From Ferruginibacter sp. (GTDB lineage Bacteria > Bacteroidota > Bacteroidia > Chitinophagales > Chitinophagaceae), in assembly GCF_014377975.1 (NCBI RefSeq), contig NZ_JACMOO010000149.1, positions 1 to 41,564 of the forward strand: a stretch of 41,564 nt of DNA, written 5' to 3'. Position 1 is the stretch's first letter. The number at the start of each line of letters is the position of its first letter. The notes under the pieces are model-generated. The model was not told the DNA's origin and searched no databases. It worked only from the letters and a program-made list of their open reading frames with translations. Both the position numbers and the translations under genes were made by a program. This document shows, piece after piece, positions 8,189 to 15,878 of the stretch.

Positions 8189-9112
8189 AACAATTATTTT
8201 TTGAGTAAGTTAACAAATTACCTTCTTATTATACAGGTTATAAAGCATTTGGACAAGTTTAAAAAACAGGATAATTCTTATTTTTAATTGGTGAAAGAAC
8301 AAAGTAATTATCTCAAAGGGAGGGCAGCACTTAATTTTACAAAACTTACATATACGCATTTAACAATCCTTGCTAATATTCTTTATCACAAGTAAGCTAA
8401 TGTTATGGAAATAAAATGAAACCAACATTCAACAATTTACATACTGATTTTATTTTTTCAATGTTACGCGGCACGGCTGCTATCAATGAAAAAAAAGGAA
8501 GTTGATATAACTGTCAGGGAAAAATACCTTACTGCTGTATTTCAAACACACTATCAATTTGCGCAATTAAACCGAACCTAAGCCTATATAAGGCTTTAAA
8601 AGATCTTAACAGTTATGATGTGCATTATCCAGAAGTTGATGCAAAACAGAATAACAGAAATGACAGGTTCGGTGTGCTATTAAAAATATAATTTTTGTTG
8701 TAATGCGTTATTGAGCCACCAGACTCAACAGAGCGGTTAACCAGATATACAAGCTGGTAGAGAGTTTCAGCGAAATTGAAGAACAGAAAATTGATAATAA
8801 AACGGATTTGTTTCCGCTGGTTGCCCAATCAGTAATTGAAACAAGACAGACAAAATAAGAATCTGTAATACTTCCGTTATACCATTGGGCAATATGTGTG
8901 GAGTACTTAAAGAAAAAATAAAACAATCATCCTTTAAAAATCTTTCAAAACAAAAATAAAGGAATAAATTAATTGGCATGTAACTGAATCGTTGTTGCAT
9001 GCTGTTATTAAATTGGCTGTTTTTTAGTCAGAAAATATTTTTTATTTTTCAGCAAATTTAGAAACTGGCTGTTAATGTTTTAAAATTTTAGATATTATAT
9101 CAAAGAGGTGTT
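8189..9112. pseudogene. Long non-coding gap with decayed coding fragments of unknown origin
   Basis: No intact gene is visible over some 920 nt, but fragments with protein-like composition occur on the plus strand. About 8506-8691 reads ...CCISNTLSICAIKPNL, then SLYKALKDLNSYDVHYPEVD, ending in a stop after ...GVLLKI; about 8713-8859 reads ATRLNRAVNQIYKLVESF then SEIEEQKIDNKTDLFPLV and VIETRQTK and a stop; 8868-8921 reads ILPLYHWAICVEYLKKK and a stop. They are in different frames, lack starts and are broken by stops. This fits the remains of one or more genes, helical and charged in part, that I cannot identify. Confidence 0.4.
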
Positions 9113-9120
9113 TATTTTTG
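9113..9120 (+). promoter_or_regulatory. -7 element almost touching the GTG start of the PAP2-like gene
   Basis: TATTTTTG fits TAnnTTTG. Only 4 nt separate it from the GTG at 9125, so transcription would start at or next to the start codon. A clear TTG box upstream is not visible. Confidence 0.5.
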
Positions 9121-9124
9121 CACC

Positions 9125-9772
9125 GTGAATAATGTTACAAGTTATACCTATGATAAAAGCTACGGTTGGAGTAAGGCCTGTCAAAACAAGCTATTTCGTA
9201 CAAAACTAATTAGCGGATTGCTGATGTTTTTAAGCCTGTTAATTTTTCTGCCTTATTTTTTTTCCTATATAGAAAAAAGGGATGGAGCTGTGTTGACCGA
9301 CTGGCTATTACAATATATACCTGCCATTGATTTTTCTGTACTTATTTTTATCATAATCTGGTCGGTGTTTTTACTGGCCATTGTTCGAAGTGTGCAGGAA
9401 CCGGCTATTTTTTTACGCATGCTGATTTGTTCCGTAGCGTTGCTGCTGCTAAGAATGATAACCATTTACCTGTTTGCACTTAACCCTCCTGAAGGACTGA
9501 TTGTTTTACGGGATCCAATCACCAGCCTTACTTATGGTGGTAGAGGAATATTTATTACCAAAGACCTTTTTTTCTCTGGCCATACCAGTAATTTATTTAT
9601 GGTGTATTTATGTCTTCCGAAAAGGAAAGATAAAATCTTTGTGTTACTCGGTTCAATTTCAGTAGGGTTACTCGTTTTGGTGCAGCATGTTCATTATTCC
9701 ATGGATGTTATCAGCGCATTTATCATTACATTTTTTTTAGTAAAGGGAACAAGAAAACTTTTTTCAGTTTAA
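9125..9772 (+). CDS. PAP2_C / sphingomyelin synthase-like membrane phosphatase or phosphotransferase
   Basis: A 215-residue integral membrane protein with about six hydrophobic segments. The catalytic motifs of the sphingomyelin synthase-like PAP2 group are visible: F-S-G-H-T-S-N near residues 154-160 and H-V-H-Y-S-M-D-V near 187-194, where two His and the Asp form the catalytic triad. Related enzymes move or remove phosphate head groups on lipids. Bacteroidota make sphingolipids, so a role in a phosphosphingolipid or phospholipid head group is possible but is inference. It begins with GTG at 9125 since the next Met is far inside the first membrane segment; a TATTTTTG promoter element ends only 4 nt earlier. 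Confidence 0.78.
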   Translation: MNNVTSYTYDKSYGWSKACQNKLFRTKLISGLLMFLSLLIFLPYFFSYIEKRDGAVLTDWLLQYIPAIDFSVLIFIIIWSVFLLAIVRSVQEPAIFLRMLICSVALLLLRMITIYLFALNPPEGLIVLRDPITSLTYGGRGIFITKDLFFSGHTSNLFMVYLCLPKRKDKIFVLLGSISVGLLVLVQHVHYSMDVISAFIITFFLVKGTRKLFSV

Positions 9773-9800
9773 CTAAAATTTCTGTTTTTTTATTTTCTGC

Positions 9801-10193
9801 TTACATAAAACTCCAATGCTGCTCGGCGTTGTAATAATGAATATTTGTTTCAGGCCAATGCTCTTTATCAAACCCAGGCGCTTTTGAAAGCTCTTCTTTT
9901 GTTTGATCAATAATAAATAACTGGTTAACAGGATCAACGGTAAGAAGCCTGAAAGGAATAGCAAAGAACTTTTCTCCTATACCTAAAAACCCACCAAATT
10001 CTATTATAAAATATTCAATCTGTCCGGTGTTTACATTCACCATAATATCTTTTATGCTGCCCAAATGTTCAGCTAGTTTATTATGCACTTTATCTCCGAT
10101 TATAGAAGTAGCGGTGAGACATTTTAAAGGAAGGTTAGGGTAAAGACCTTCTTCATTTTTACCTGTAATATTATCATTTAATATTTCTTCCAT
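9801..10193 (-). CDS. PRC-barrel domain protein
   Basis: A 130-residue protein starting MEEILNDNITGKNEEGLYPN. Residues about 20-95 form a PRC-barrel: LKCLTATSIIGDKVHNKLAEHLGSIKDIMVN, then GQIEYFIIEFGGFLGIGEKFFAIPF. The PRC-barrel is a small beta fold found in RimM and photosynthetic reaction centre H subunit; stand-alone bacterial copies are widespread, often stress-linked, and have no defined activity. The frame stays open upstream to 10232, adding 13 residues, but a TACTTTTG promoter element sits at 10237-10230 on the same strand, so the transcript would begin inside that extension. I therefore take ATG 10191-10193 as the start. Confidence 0.85.
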   Translation of the reverse strand: MEEILNDNITGKNEEGLYPNLPLKCLTATSIIGDKVHNKLAEHLGSIKDIMVNVNTGQIEYFIIEFGGFLGIGEKFFAIPFRLLTVDPVNQLFIIDQTKEELSKAPGFDKEHWPETNIHYYNAEQHWSFM

Positions 10194-10229
10194 GTTTATT
10201 TGTTTTAATGAGTAATCGTAAAATAACTT

Positions 10230-10237
10230 CAAAAGTA
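10230..10237 (-). promoter_or_regulatory. -7 promoter element of the PRC-barrel gene
   Basis: On the minus strand the sequence reads TACTTTTG, matching TAnnTTTG, about 36 nt before ATG 10193. It overlaps the upstream in-frame extension and so argues for the shorter protein. The TTTG further upstream is too close (12 nt) to be a standard -33 box. Confidence 0.5.
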
Positions 10238-10441
10238 AATTTCATGCCACAAACGCGTAATTAAGCGATTGTTCTGTCAAAGGCATTACAACACTACTTT
10301 ATTCAGATTGTCCATCTAACGCAGTCAGGATTGTAGAATTAAATACCCGTTTCAAATAAAAAAATAAAGTGATTAAAAAGACAAAAGATGATATCAGTGC
10401 GATAGTTAGCTGCTTTTAAATATAATTGTATTAAAAGTAGA

Positions 10442-10473
10442 TTGATGATTTAAATAATTGCTCTCTAAATTTG
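10442..10473 (+). promoter_or_regulatory. Promoter of the prolyl oligopeptidase-rmlD transcription unit
   Basis: TTG at 10442-10444 and TAAATTTG at 10466-10473 are 21 nt apart, matching the Bacteroidota consensus. The leader to ATG 10525 is about 45 nt. Confidence 0.65.
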
Positions 10474-10524
10474 TTTTTAAATGATTATTTTCAAAGGCTT
10501 CCATAATTTTATTAAACTATTTAT

Positions 10525-12666
10525 ATGCAAATGATTAAAAAAAATATTTTGTTTATGTTGGCAGGATCTTTAGTAATGATGAAAACACTGAACGCACAAA
10601 TACAATATCCCGAAACAAAAAAAGTGAACCAGACAGATGATTACTTTGGTATCAAAGTATCCGACCCATACCGCTGGCTCGAAGATGATAAAAGCGACTC
10701 AACCAAACAATGGGTAAAGGTACAAAATGCGGTTACGCAACAGTACCTCGATGCAATTCCTTACCGCAAAAACTTTAGGGAAGCTATTGAAAAAGTATAC
10801 AATTATCCTAAATTTTCGGCTCCTTTCAAAAAGGGCGGCTGGTTTTATTTTTATAAAAATGAGGGCCTGCAAAATCAAAGCGTATTGTACCGCCAGCAAG
10901 GCTTGAATGGTAAACCGGAACTGGTAATTGATCCAAATAAACTAAGTTTAGATGGCACTACCCGGTTACAATTATTTTCATTAAGTAAAGATGGGCATTA
11001 CGCTGCTATTGGACTTAGCAAGGGGGGCAGCGACTGGCAAACATACTATGTGAGGGATATGAAAACCGGAAAGGATCTGAGCGATGAATTGAGCTGGGTA
11101 AAATTTAGTTCTGCTGCCTGGAAAGGGAATGGCTTTTACTACAGCCGTTACCCGGCACCACAAAAAGGCAGCAGCGATCTAACTGCTAAAAACGAAAACC
11201 ACCAGGTATATTTTCATAAAGCAGGTACCCCGCAAATAGAAGATAAACTCGTTTACGAAAATAAAGAAAATCCGCAACGCTTTATCACTGCATCCACGAG
11301 CGAAGATGAACACTATTTATTTTTAAACATCAGCGACAGAGGAAAAGGCCTGGATGGAAATGCCCTTTATTTTAAAAACTTAAATCAAACATCTGACACC
11401 AGTTTTATACCTATTGTTAAAGAAATTACTAATAATGATTATCATTTGATAGATAATACAAAAGACCGGTTTATTTTAAAAACCAATGAAGGCGCACCCA
11501 ACAGCAAAGTGATTGCTGTAAGCATTGCTCATCCCGATATTTTAGGTGCTGAAATTATTGTATCCGAAAAAAAAGAACCATTGCTAAGTGCCAACACAGG
11601 AGGCGGTAAATTATTTCTTGATTATTTAAAAGATGTAAGCACGCGTACTTATGTGTACAATTTTACAGGTAAGTTTTTAAACGAAATTAAATACCCCGGA
11701 CTAGGCAATAGTGGCGGATTAGGCGGTAACAAAGATGACAAGTTTCTGTTTTATGTGTACACTTCTTTCACCGTGCCCCCAACTATTTATAAATATGATA
11801 TTGCCACCACTGCCAGTACTATATTCCGTCAGCCGGAAGTGAGCTTTAACCCTGCCGATTATGAAACCAAACAGGTTTTTTACCCGTCTAAGGACGGAAC
11901 AAAAATCCCTATGTTTATTGTTAGCAAAAAAGGGATACAGTTAGATGGTAACAACGTTACCTTGTTATATGGATATGGTGGTTTTAATATAAACCTAGAG
12001 CCAGGGTTTAGCGCAACCCTACTGCCTTTTTTAAATGCAGGCGGCATTTATGCACAAGCCAATTTGCGGGGTGGCGGAGAGTATGGTGAAAAATGGCACC
12101 AGGCAGGAATGTTATTAAACAAGCAAAATGTATTTGACGATTTTATTGCCGCAGGGGAATATTTAATTGCCCAAAAATATACCAGCAGTCAAAAGCTGGC
12201 CATCAGGGGTGGCAGTAATGGCGGTCTGTTAGTGGGTGCTGTCATCAACCAGCGGCCCGATCTTTTTAAAGTGGCGATTGCCCAGGTAGGCGTTATGGAT
12301 ATGCTGCGCTTTCATAAATTTACTATTGGGTGGAACTGGATTGCTGACTATGGCAGCAGTGAAAAAGATGTAGTGAATTTTAAGAACCTTTATTCTTTTT
12401 CGCCATTGCATAATATTAAATCCAACCTGAATTATCCTGCTGTACTGGTAACAACAGCCGATCATGACGACAGGGTAGTACCGGCACATTCTTTTAAATA
12501 TATTGCTACACTGCAGGAAAAATACAAAGGCAGTAACCCTGTACTGATTCGCATTGATACCAATAGCGGGCATGGTGCAAGCAATACCAAAAAAAATATT
12601 GAAACAATTGCAGATATATATTCTTTCATTTTTTACAATATGGGTGTAACGCCACAACTACAATGA
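10525..12666 (+). CDS. Prolyl oligopeptidase, S9A family, secreted
   Basis: A 713-residue serine peptidase. After a signal peptide (MIKKNILFMLAGSLVMMKTLNAQ) comes the family start YPETKKVNQTDDYFGIKVSDPYRWLED, a seven-bladed propeller region to about residue 430, and an alpha/beta-hydrolase domain. Catalytic residues are visible: Ser564 in RGGSNGG, Asp in the TADHDDRVVP motif near residue 650, and His683 in SGHGAS. The enzyme cleaves short peptides after proline; bacterial secreted forms act in the periplasm. Start may be ATG 10525 or the second ATG at 10531. The stop overlaps the next start by 4 nt (ATGA), so the two genes are probably translated together. Confidence 0.95.
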   Translation: MQMIKKNILFMLAGSLVMMKTLNAQIQYPETKKVNQTDDYFGIKVSDPYRWLEDDKSDSTKQWVKVQNAVTQQYLDAIPYRKNFREAIEKVYNYPKFSAPFKKGGWFYFYKNEGLQNQSVLYRQQGLNGKPELVIDPNKLSLDGTTRLQLFSLSKDGHYAAIGLSKGGSDWQTYYVRDMKTGKDLSDELSWVKFSSAAWKGNGFYYSRYPAPQKGSSDLTAKNENHQVYFHKAGTPQIEDKLVYENKENPQRFITASTSEDEHYLFLNISDRGKGLDGNALYFKNLNQTSDTSFIPIVKEITNNDYHLIDNTKDRFILKTNEGAPNSKVIAVSIAHPDILGAEIIVSEKKEPLLSANTGGGKLFLDYLKDVSTRTYVYNFTGKFLNEIKYPGLGNSGGLGGNKDDKFLFYVYTSFTVPPTIYKYDIATTASTIFRQPEVSFNPADYETKQVFYPSKDGTKIPMFIVSKKGIQLDGNNVTLLYGYGGFNINLEPGFSATLLPFLNAGGIYAQANLRGGGEYGEKWHQAGMLLNKQNVFDDFIAAGEYLIAQKYTSSQKLAIRGGSNGGLLVGAVINQRPDLFKVAIAQVGVMDMLRFHKFTIGWNWIADYGSSEKDVVNFKNLYSFSPLHNIKSNLNYPAVLVTTADHDDRVVPAHSFKYIATLQEKYKGSNPVLIRIDTNSGHGASNTKKNIETIADIYSFIFYNMGVTPQLQ

Positions 12667-13553
12667 AAATTTTAATTACAGGAGCCAACGGCTTATTGGG
12701 ACAACATCTTGTAAAATTAATACTGAACAGCACTGATCATGAAGTGCTGGCTACCAGCAAAACAGAACCAAGCCAGGTGATACCCAATAGCCACATTCAT
12801 TATTATTCGCTCGATATTACCGATGGCATGGCGGTTAATTCGATGATGGAGAAATTAGCGCCCGATATTATTATTCATTGCGCCGCATTAACGCAGGTAG
12901 ATGAATGTGAGCAGCAACCTATTAAAGCGTGGGAGATAAACGTAACAGCTACCCGTTTTTTAGTGGATGCAGCAAAAATGATAAATGCCTTTGTGATTTT
13001 TATAAGTACCGATTTTGTATTTGATGGCATACACGGGCCATATAAAGAAACAGATGAACTGAACCCGGTAAGTTATTATGGCAGTACAAAAGTTGCCGCC
13101 GAAAAGGCCGTGGCAGAAAGCGGTTTGCCCTATGCCATTGTAAGAACTTGCTTGCTGTATGGTAATATTTTATTTGGTACACGCAGCAATATTGTAAGCT
13201 GGGTAAAAGAAAACCTGGAGGCAGGCAAAAAAATAAAAGTAGTAAGCGATCAGTGGCGCACGCCCACCTACATTGAAGACCTGGCTAAAGGGATTTTATT
13301 GATAGCAGAAAAGAAAGTAACCGGCCTCTTTCATATTTCAGGAAAAGATTTTTTAAGCCCTTACGATATGGCGATGGCAACAGCGGACTACCTGCACCTC
13401 GATAAATTGCTGATTGAAAAAGTAGATGCCTCCGTTTTTACACAACCAGCCAAAAGGCCTGCCACCACGGGGTTTATCATTGATAAGGCGAAAGAACAAT
13501 TGGGGTATGAACCTATAAGTTTTAAAGAAGGATTGCAAAAAATGTTAGGGTGA
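12663..13553 (+). CDS. SDR family sugar-nucleotide reductase, RmlD-like
   Basis: A 296-residue extended short-chain dehydrogenase of the RmlD_sub_bind group. The NAD(P) binding loop is GANGLLGQH at residues 7-15, followed by CAALTQVDECEQQP near 77-90, the STDFVFDG strand near 117, and the catalytic Y-x-x-x-K as YYGSTKVAAEK near 138-148. RmlD reduces dTDP-4-dehydrorhamnose to dTDP-L-rhamnose. Other rml genes (A, B, C) are absent here, so it might instead act on another sugar nucleotide or, as in some members, relate to MAT2B-like proteins. Its ATG lies within the prolyl oligopeptidase stop (4-nt overlap), which indicates co-transcription though not an obvious shared pathway. Confidence 0.85.
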   Translation: MKILITGANGLLGQHLVKLILNSTDHEVLATSKTEPSQVIPNSHIHYYSLDITDGMAVNSMMEKLAPDIIIHCAALTQVDECEQQPIKAWEINVTATRFLVDAAKMINAFVIFISTDFVFDGIHGPYKETDELNPVSYYGSTKVAAEKAVAESGLPYAIVRTCLLYGNILFGTRSNIVSWVKENLEAGKKIKVVSDQWRTPTYIEDLAKGILLIAEKKVTGLFHISGKDFLSPYDMAMATADYLHLDKLLIEKVDASVFTQPAKRPATTGFIIDKAKEQLGYEPISFKEGLQKMLG

Positions 13554-13658
13554 CAGACACGCTGACGACGATGATTGGAACTGATTTTTACGAATTGCCG
13601 AGGTTAAAAAAATGGGTTTATCCGTATTAATCCGTCCAATCCGTGTATCTGTCATCAG
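13552..13658. repeat. Palindrome-ended interspersed repeat, copy 1 (3' side of argS)
   Basis: Between the convergent rmlD-like and argS genes the sequence starts GACAGACACGCTGACGACG, includes GGAACTGATTTTTACG, and ends with TTATCCGTATTAATCCG, then TCCAATCCGTGTATCTGTC and ATCAG. The two ends are imperfect inverted copies. The inner part and the AATCCG spacing match copies 2 and 3 on the other side of argS. Confidence 0.7.
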
Positions 13659-13665
13659 CCATGTT

Positions 13666-15564
13666 CTACATTCGTTCAGGCACACGTATTCCTAACAATT
13701 CCATTCCGCTTTTCAACGCATTGGCAGTCATAACAGCCAACTGTAAACGAAGCTGTTTTTTGTCCGCATTTTCCGCGTTAGAAATAGAATGCTCAACATA
13801 AAATGAGTTGAATGTTTTTGCCAGGTTAAAAACATACATGGCTATCACAGATGGATTGTGTTCAAAGCAGGCTTGCTCAATGGCACCAGGATATTGTTCC
13901 AGCAGTACAATTACTTCTTTCTCTAATTTTAAAAAATTGATTTCGCCTAAAAGCTCCTGCCTAACTAACGGTTCTTTGCGTAAAATGCTTTTTATTCTTG
14001 CATGCGTGTATTGCACAAAAGGACCGGTAAATCCATGAAAGTCGATGCTTTCTTCCGGGTTAAACACCATCGTTTTTTTAGGATCAACCCGTAGCAAATA
14101 AAATTTCATGGCACCCAGGCCAATGGTATCATACAGGTCTGTCAATTCTACTTCTGTAAAGTCTTTCACCTTGCCCAGCTCTTCGGTATGCCTTTGTGAT
14201 GTGGCAATCATTTCGTCTATTAAATCATCTGCATCTACTACCGTTCCTTCCCGGCTTTTCATTTTTCCGGTTGTTAATTCCACCATGCCGTAACTTAAAT
14301 GAACAATATTATCTGCATTGGGCATACCCAGTTTTTTACAGATCAACTGTAACACTTTCATGTGATAGTTTTGCTCGTTGCCAATTACATAAATGCTAGT
14401 GTCAATTTTAAATTCTTCGTATTTCTGTAAGGCAAGGCCAATATCCTGCGTAATATAAACAGATGTTCCATCCTTGCGTTGTACCAGTTTTTCATCCAGT
14501 CCGTCAGCAGTTAAATCTATCCAGATGCTGCCATCATCTTTTTTAAAAAATACTTTTTTATCAAGCCCTTGTTGTACAATGTATTTGCCCAACAGGTAAG
14601 TATTGCTTTCATAATAAATTTTATCAAAGTCGCTGCCAATGCGCTTGTAAGTAATATCAAAGCCTTCGTATACCCAGCCATTCATTTTTTTCCACAGTTC
14701 AATTACCTCTGGTTTTCCTTGTTCCCATTCCAGCAACATTTGTTTGGCTTCGGCAATTACCTGGGTATTGTTACGGGCTACTTCTTTTATTTCATCATGC
14801 AGTTTTGCAATTTTCTCTTCATCTTTTATTTCGTCGAGTTTGGTTAATGCAACCAGTAATTTATCTAATTTCTCCAGTGCTGGACCGCTAAAATCTGTTA
14901 GGTCGGCAAGGTTAATTTTATTGATTAAAAGCTGGCTTTCAGCTTTAAGATCGTTTTCAAAACGTACATAGTAATCACCCACCAGATGATCGCCTTTTAT
15001 GCCGGTAGATTGAGGCGTAGCACCATTGGCATATTTTTGCCAGGCAATCATGCTCTTGCAGATGTGAATACCCCGGTCGTTTACAATGCAGCTTTTTATA
15101 ACTTCATATCCACTGGCTTTATAAATTTTAGCCACACTCCACCCCAAAAAATTATTTCTTAAATGGCCCAGGTGTAAAGGTTTGTTGGTGTTGGGAGAAG
15201 AATATTCAACCATCACCTTTTTACCATTTTTTTCTATTTTACCATAGTCTGCATCCGCATAATTTTTTTGCAGCAGCCTGCTCCAAAAAGTATCAGGTAT
15301 GGAGAGATTTAGAAAGCCTTTGATGATATTAAAATCAGCAAACAATGCTGGATGATTTTGAACGAGATAACCTCCCAGCGCATCGCCAATCACCTCCGGC
15401 GATGTCTTCAGGGATTTTACAAGCGAAAACATTACGATGGTATAATCTCCCTCAAACTCCGGTTTAGTCTGGTTGATCTGGAAATCTTTTTCTGTATAAG
15501 GATGATTGTACAATGCAGATAACGCTGCTGTTACGGTTAGTTTTATGGTATTTACAATTGACAT
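13666..15564 (-). CDS. argS: Arginyl-tRNA synthetase
   Basis: A 632-residue class Ia synthetase that attaches arginine to tRNA-Arg. From the N-terminus: the ArgS-specific Add-1 domain, the catalytic Rossmann core with the HIGH-like motif in PNTNKPLHLGHLRNN near residue 130, a KMSK-equivalent KMKSREGTVVDADDL near residue 415, and the helical DALR anticodon-binding domain from about residue 515 (FTGPFVQYTHARIKSILRK), ending GMELLGIRVPERM. The length is slightly above many bacterial ArgS because of an insert (KLDEIKDEEKIAKLHDEIKE) near residue 240-300, common in Bacteroidota. A TATTTTTG element at 15576-15569 ends only 4 nt before the ATG. Palindromic repeats flank both ends of the gene. Confidence 0.97.
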   Translation of the reverse strand: MSIVNTIKLTVTAALSALYNHPYTEKDFQINQTKPEFEGDYTIVMFSLVKSLKTSPEVIGDALGGYLVQNHPALFADFNIIKGFLNLSIPDTFWSRLLQKNYADADYGKIEKNGKKVMVEYSSPNTNKPLHLGHLRNNFLGWSVAKIYKASGYEVIKSCIVNDRGIHICKSMIAWQKYANGATPQSTGIKGDHLVGDYYVRFENDLKAESQLLINKINLADLTDFSGPALEKLDKLLVALTKLDEIKDEEKIAKLHDEIKEVARNNTQVIAEAKQMLLEWEQGKPEVIELWKKMNGWVYEGFDITYKRIGSDFDKIYYESNTYLLGKYIVQQGLDKKVFFKKDDGSIWIDLTADGLDEKLVQRKDGTSVYITQDIGLALQKYEEFKIDTSIYVIGNEQNYHMKVLQLICKKLGMPNADNIVHLSYGMVELTTGKMKSREGTVVDADDLIDEMIATSQRHTEELGKVKDFTEVELTDLYDTIGLGAMKFYLLRVDPKKTMVFNPEESIDFHGFTGPFVQYTHARIKSILRKEPLVRQELLGEINFLKLEKEVIVLLEQYPGAIEQACFEHNPSVIAMYVFNLAKTFNSFYVEHSISNAENADKKQLRLQLAVMTANALKSGMELLGIRVPERM

Positions 15565-15568
15565 GCTG

Positions 15569-15576
15569 CAAAAATA
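15569..15576 (-). promoter_or_regulatory. -7 promoter element next to the argS start
   Basis: The minus strand reads TATTTTTG, and only 4 nt separate it from ATG 15564, so the mRNA would have almost no leader. Confidence 0.55.
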
Positions 15577-15635
15577 ATGAAATGAGGTTAGATCGTTTTG
15601 ATAGATCCAATGAAGATTGAAAAATGAAATCTATT

Positions 15636-15747
15636 TTGATAGAAACGCTGATGACGCTGCTGGGAACTGATTTTACGGATTTTAAAAAGTAATATCCGTT
15701 TTATCCGTATTAATCCGCTTAATCAGCTTGATCAGCGTTTCTATCAA
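15636..15747. repeat. Interspersed repeat, copy 2, with perfect 17-bp terminal inverted repeats
   Basis: TTGATAGAAACGCTGAT (15636-15652) is the exact reverse complement of ATCAGCGTTTCTATCAA (15731-15747). Between them lie GGGAACTGATTTTACGG and a degenerate 9-10 nt phased series ATCCGTTTT, ATCCGTATTA, ATCCGCTTA, ATCAGCTTG. Copy 1 beyond argS shares the GGAACTGATTTT core and the ATCCGTATTAATCCG series. Confidence 0.85.
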
Positions 15748-15765
15748 TGGCTGTTGTTTATTAAA

Positions 15766-15837
15766 ACAGATTTAGCGGAATAAAAAACAAAATCCGTTTA
15801 ATCCGTATCAATCCGCACAATCCGCGTCTCTATCAAT
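15766..15837. repeat. Interspersed repeat, copy 3, partial
   Basis: It carries GATTTAGCGGAAT, then the phased series AATCCGTTTAATCCGTATC, AATCCGCACAATCCGCG, and ends TCTCTATCAA, the same end as copy 2. The first terminal repeat is missing, so the copy is truncated or highly diverged. It lies directly upstream of the ABC-F promoter. Confidence 0.65.
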
Positions 15838-15854
15838 AATTATTCATTATCCAC

Positions 15855-15862
15855 TATCTTTG
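15855..15862 (+). promoter_or_regulatory. -7 promoter element of the ABC-F gene
   Basis: TATCTTTG followed by CGCCC is a textbook Bacteroidota -7 element, 16 nt before ATG 15879. No good TTG box is visible 19-23 nt upstream, where repeat copy 3 ends. Confidence 0.6.
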
Positions 15863-15878
15863 CGCCCATTTTAAAATT

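Noticed and set aside
13552-15837. CRISPR array
   Set aside because: The repeat units around argS are 9-10 nt and degenerate, with no 20-40 nt repeats or unique spacers; no cas genes are present.
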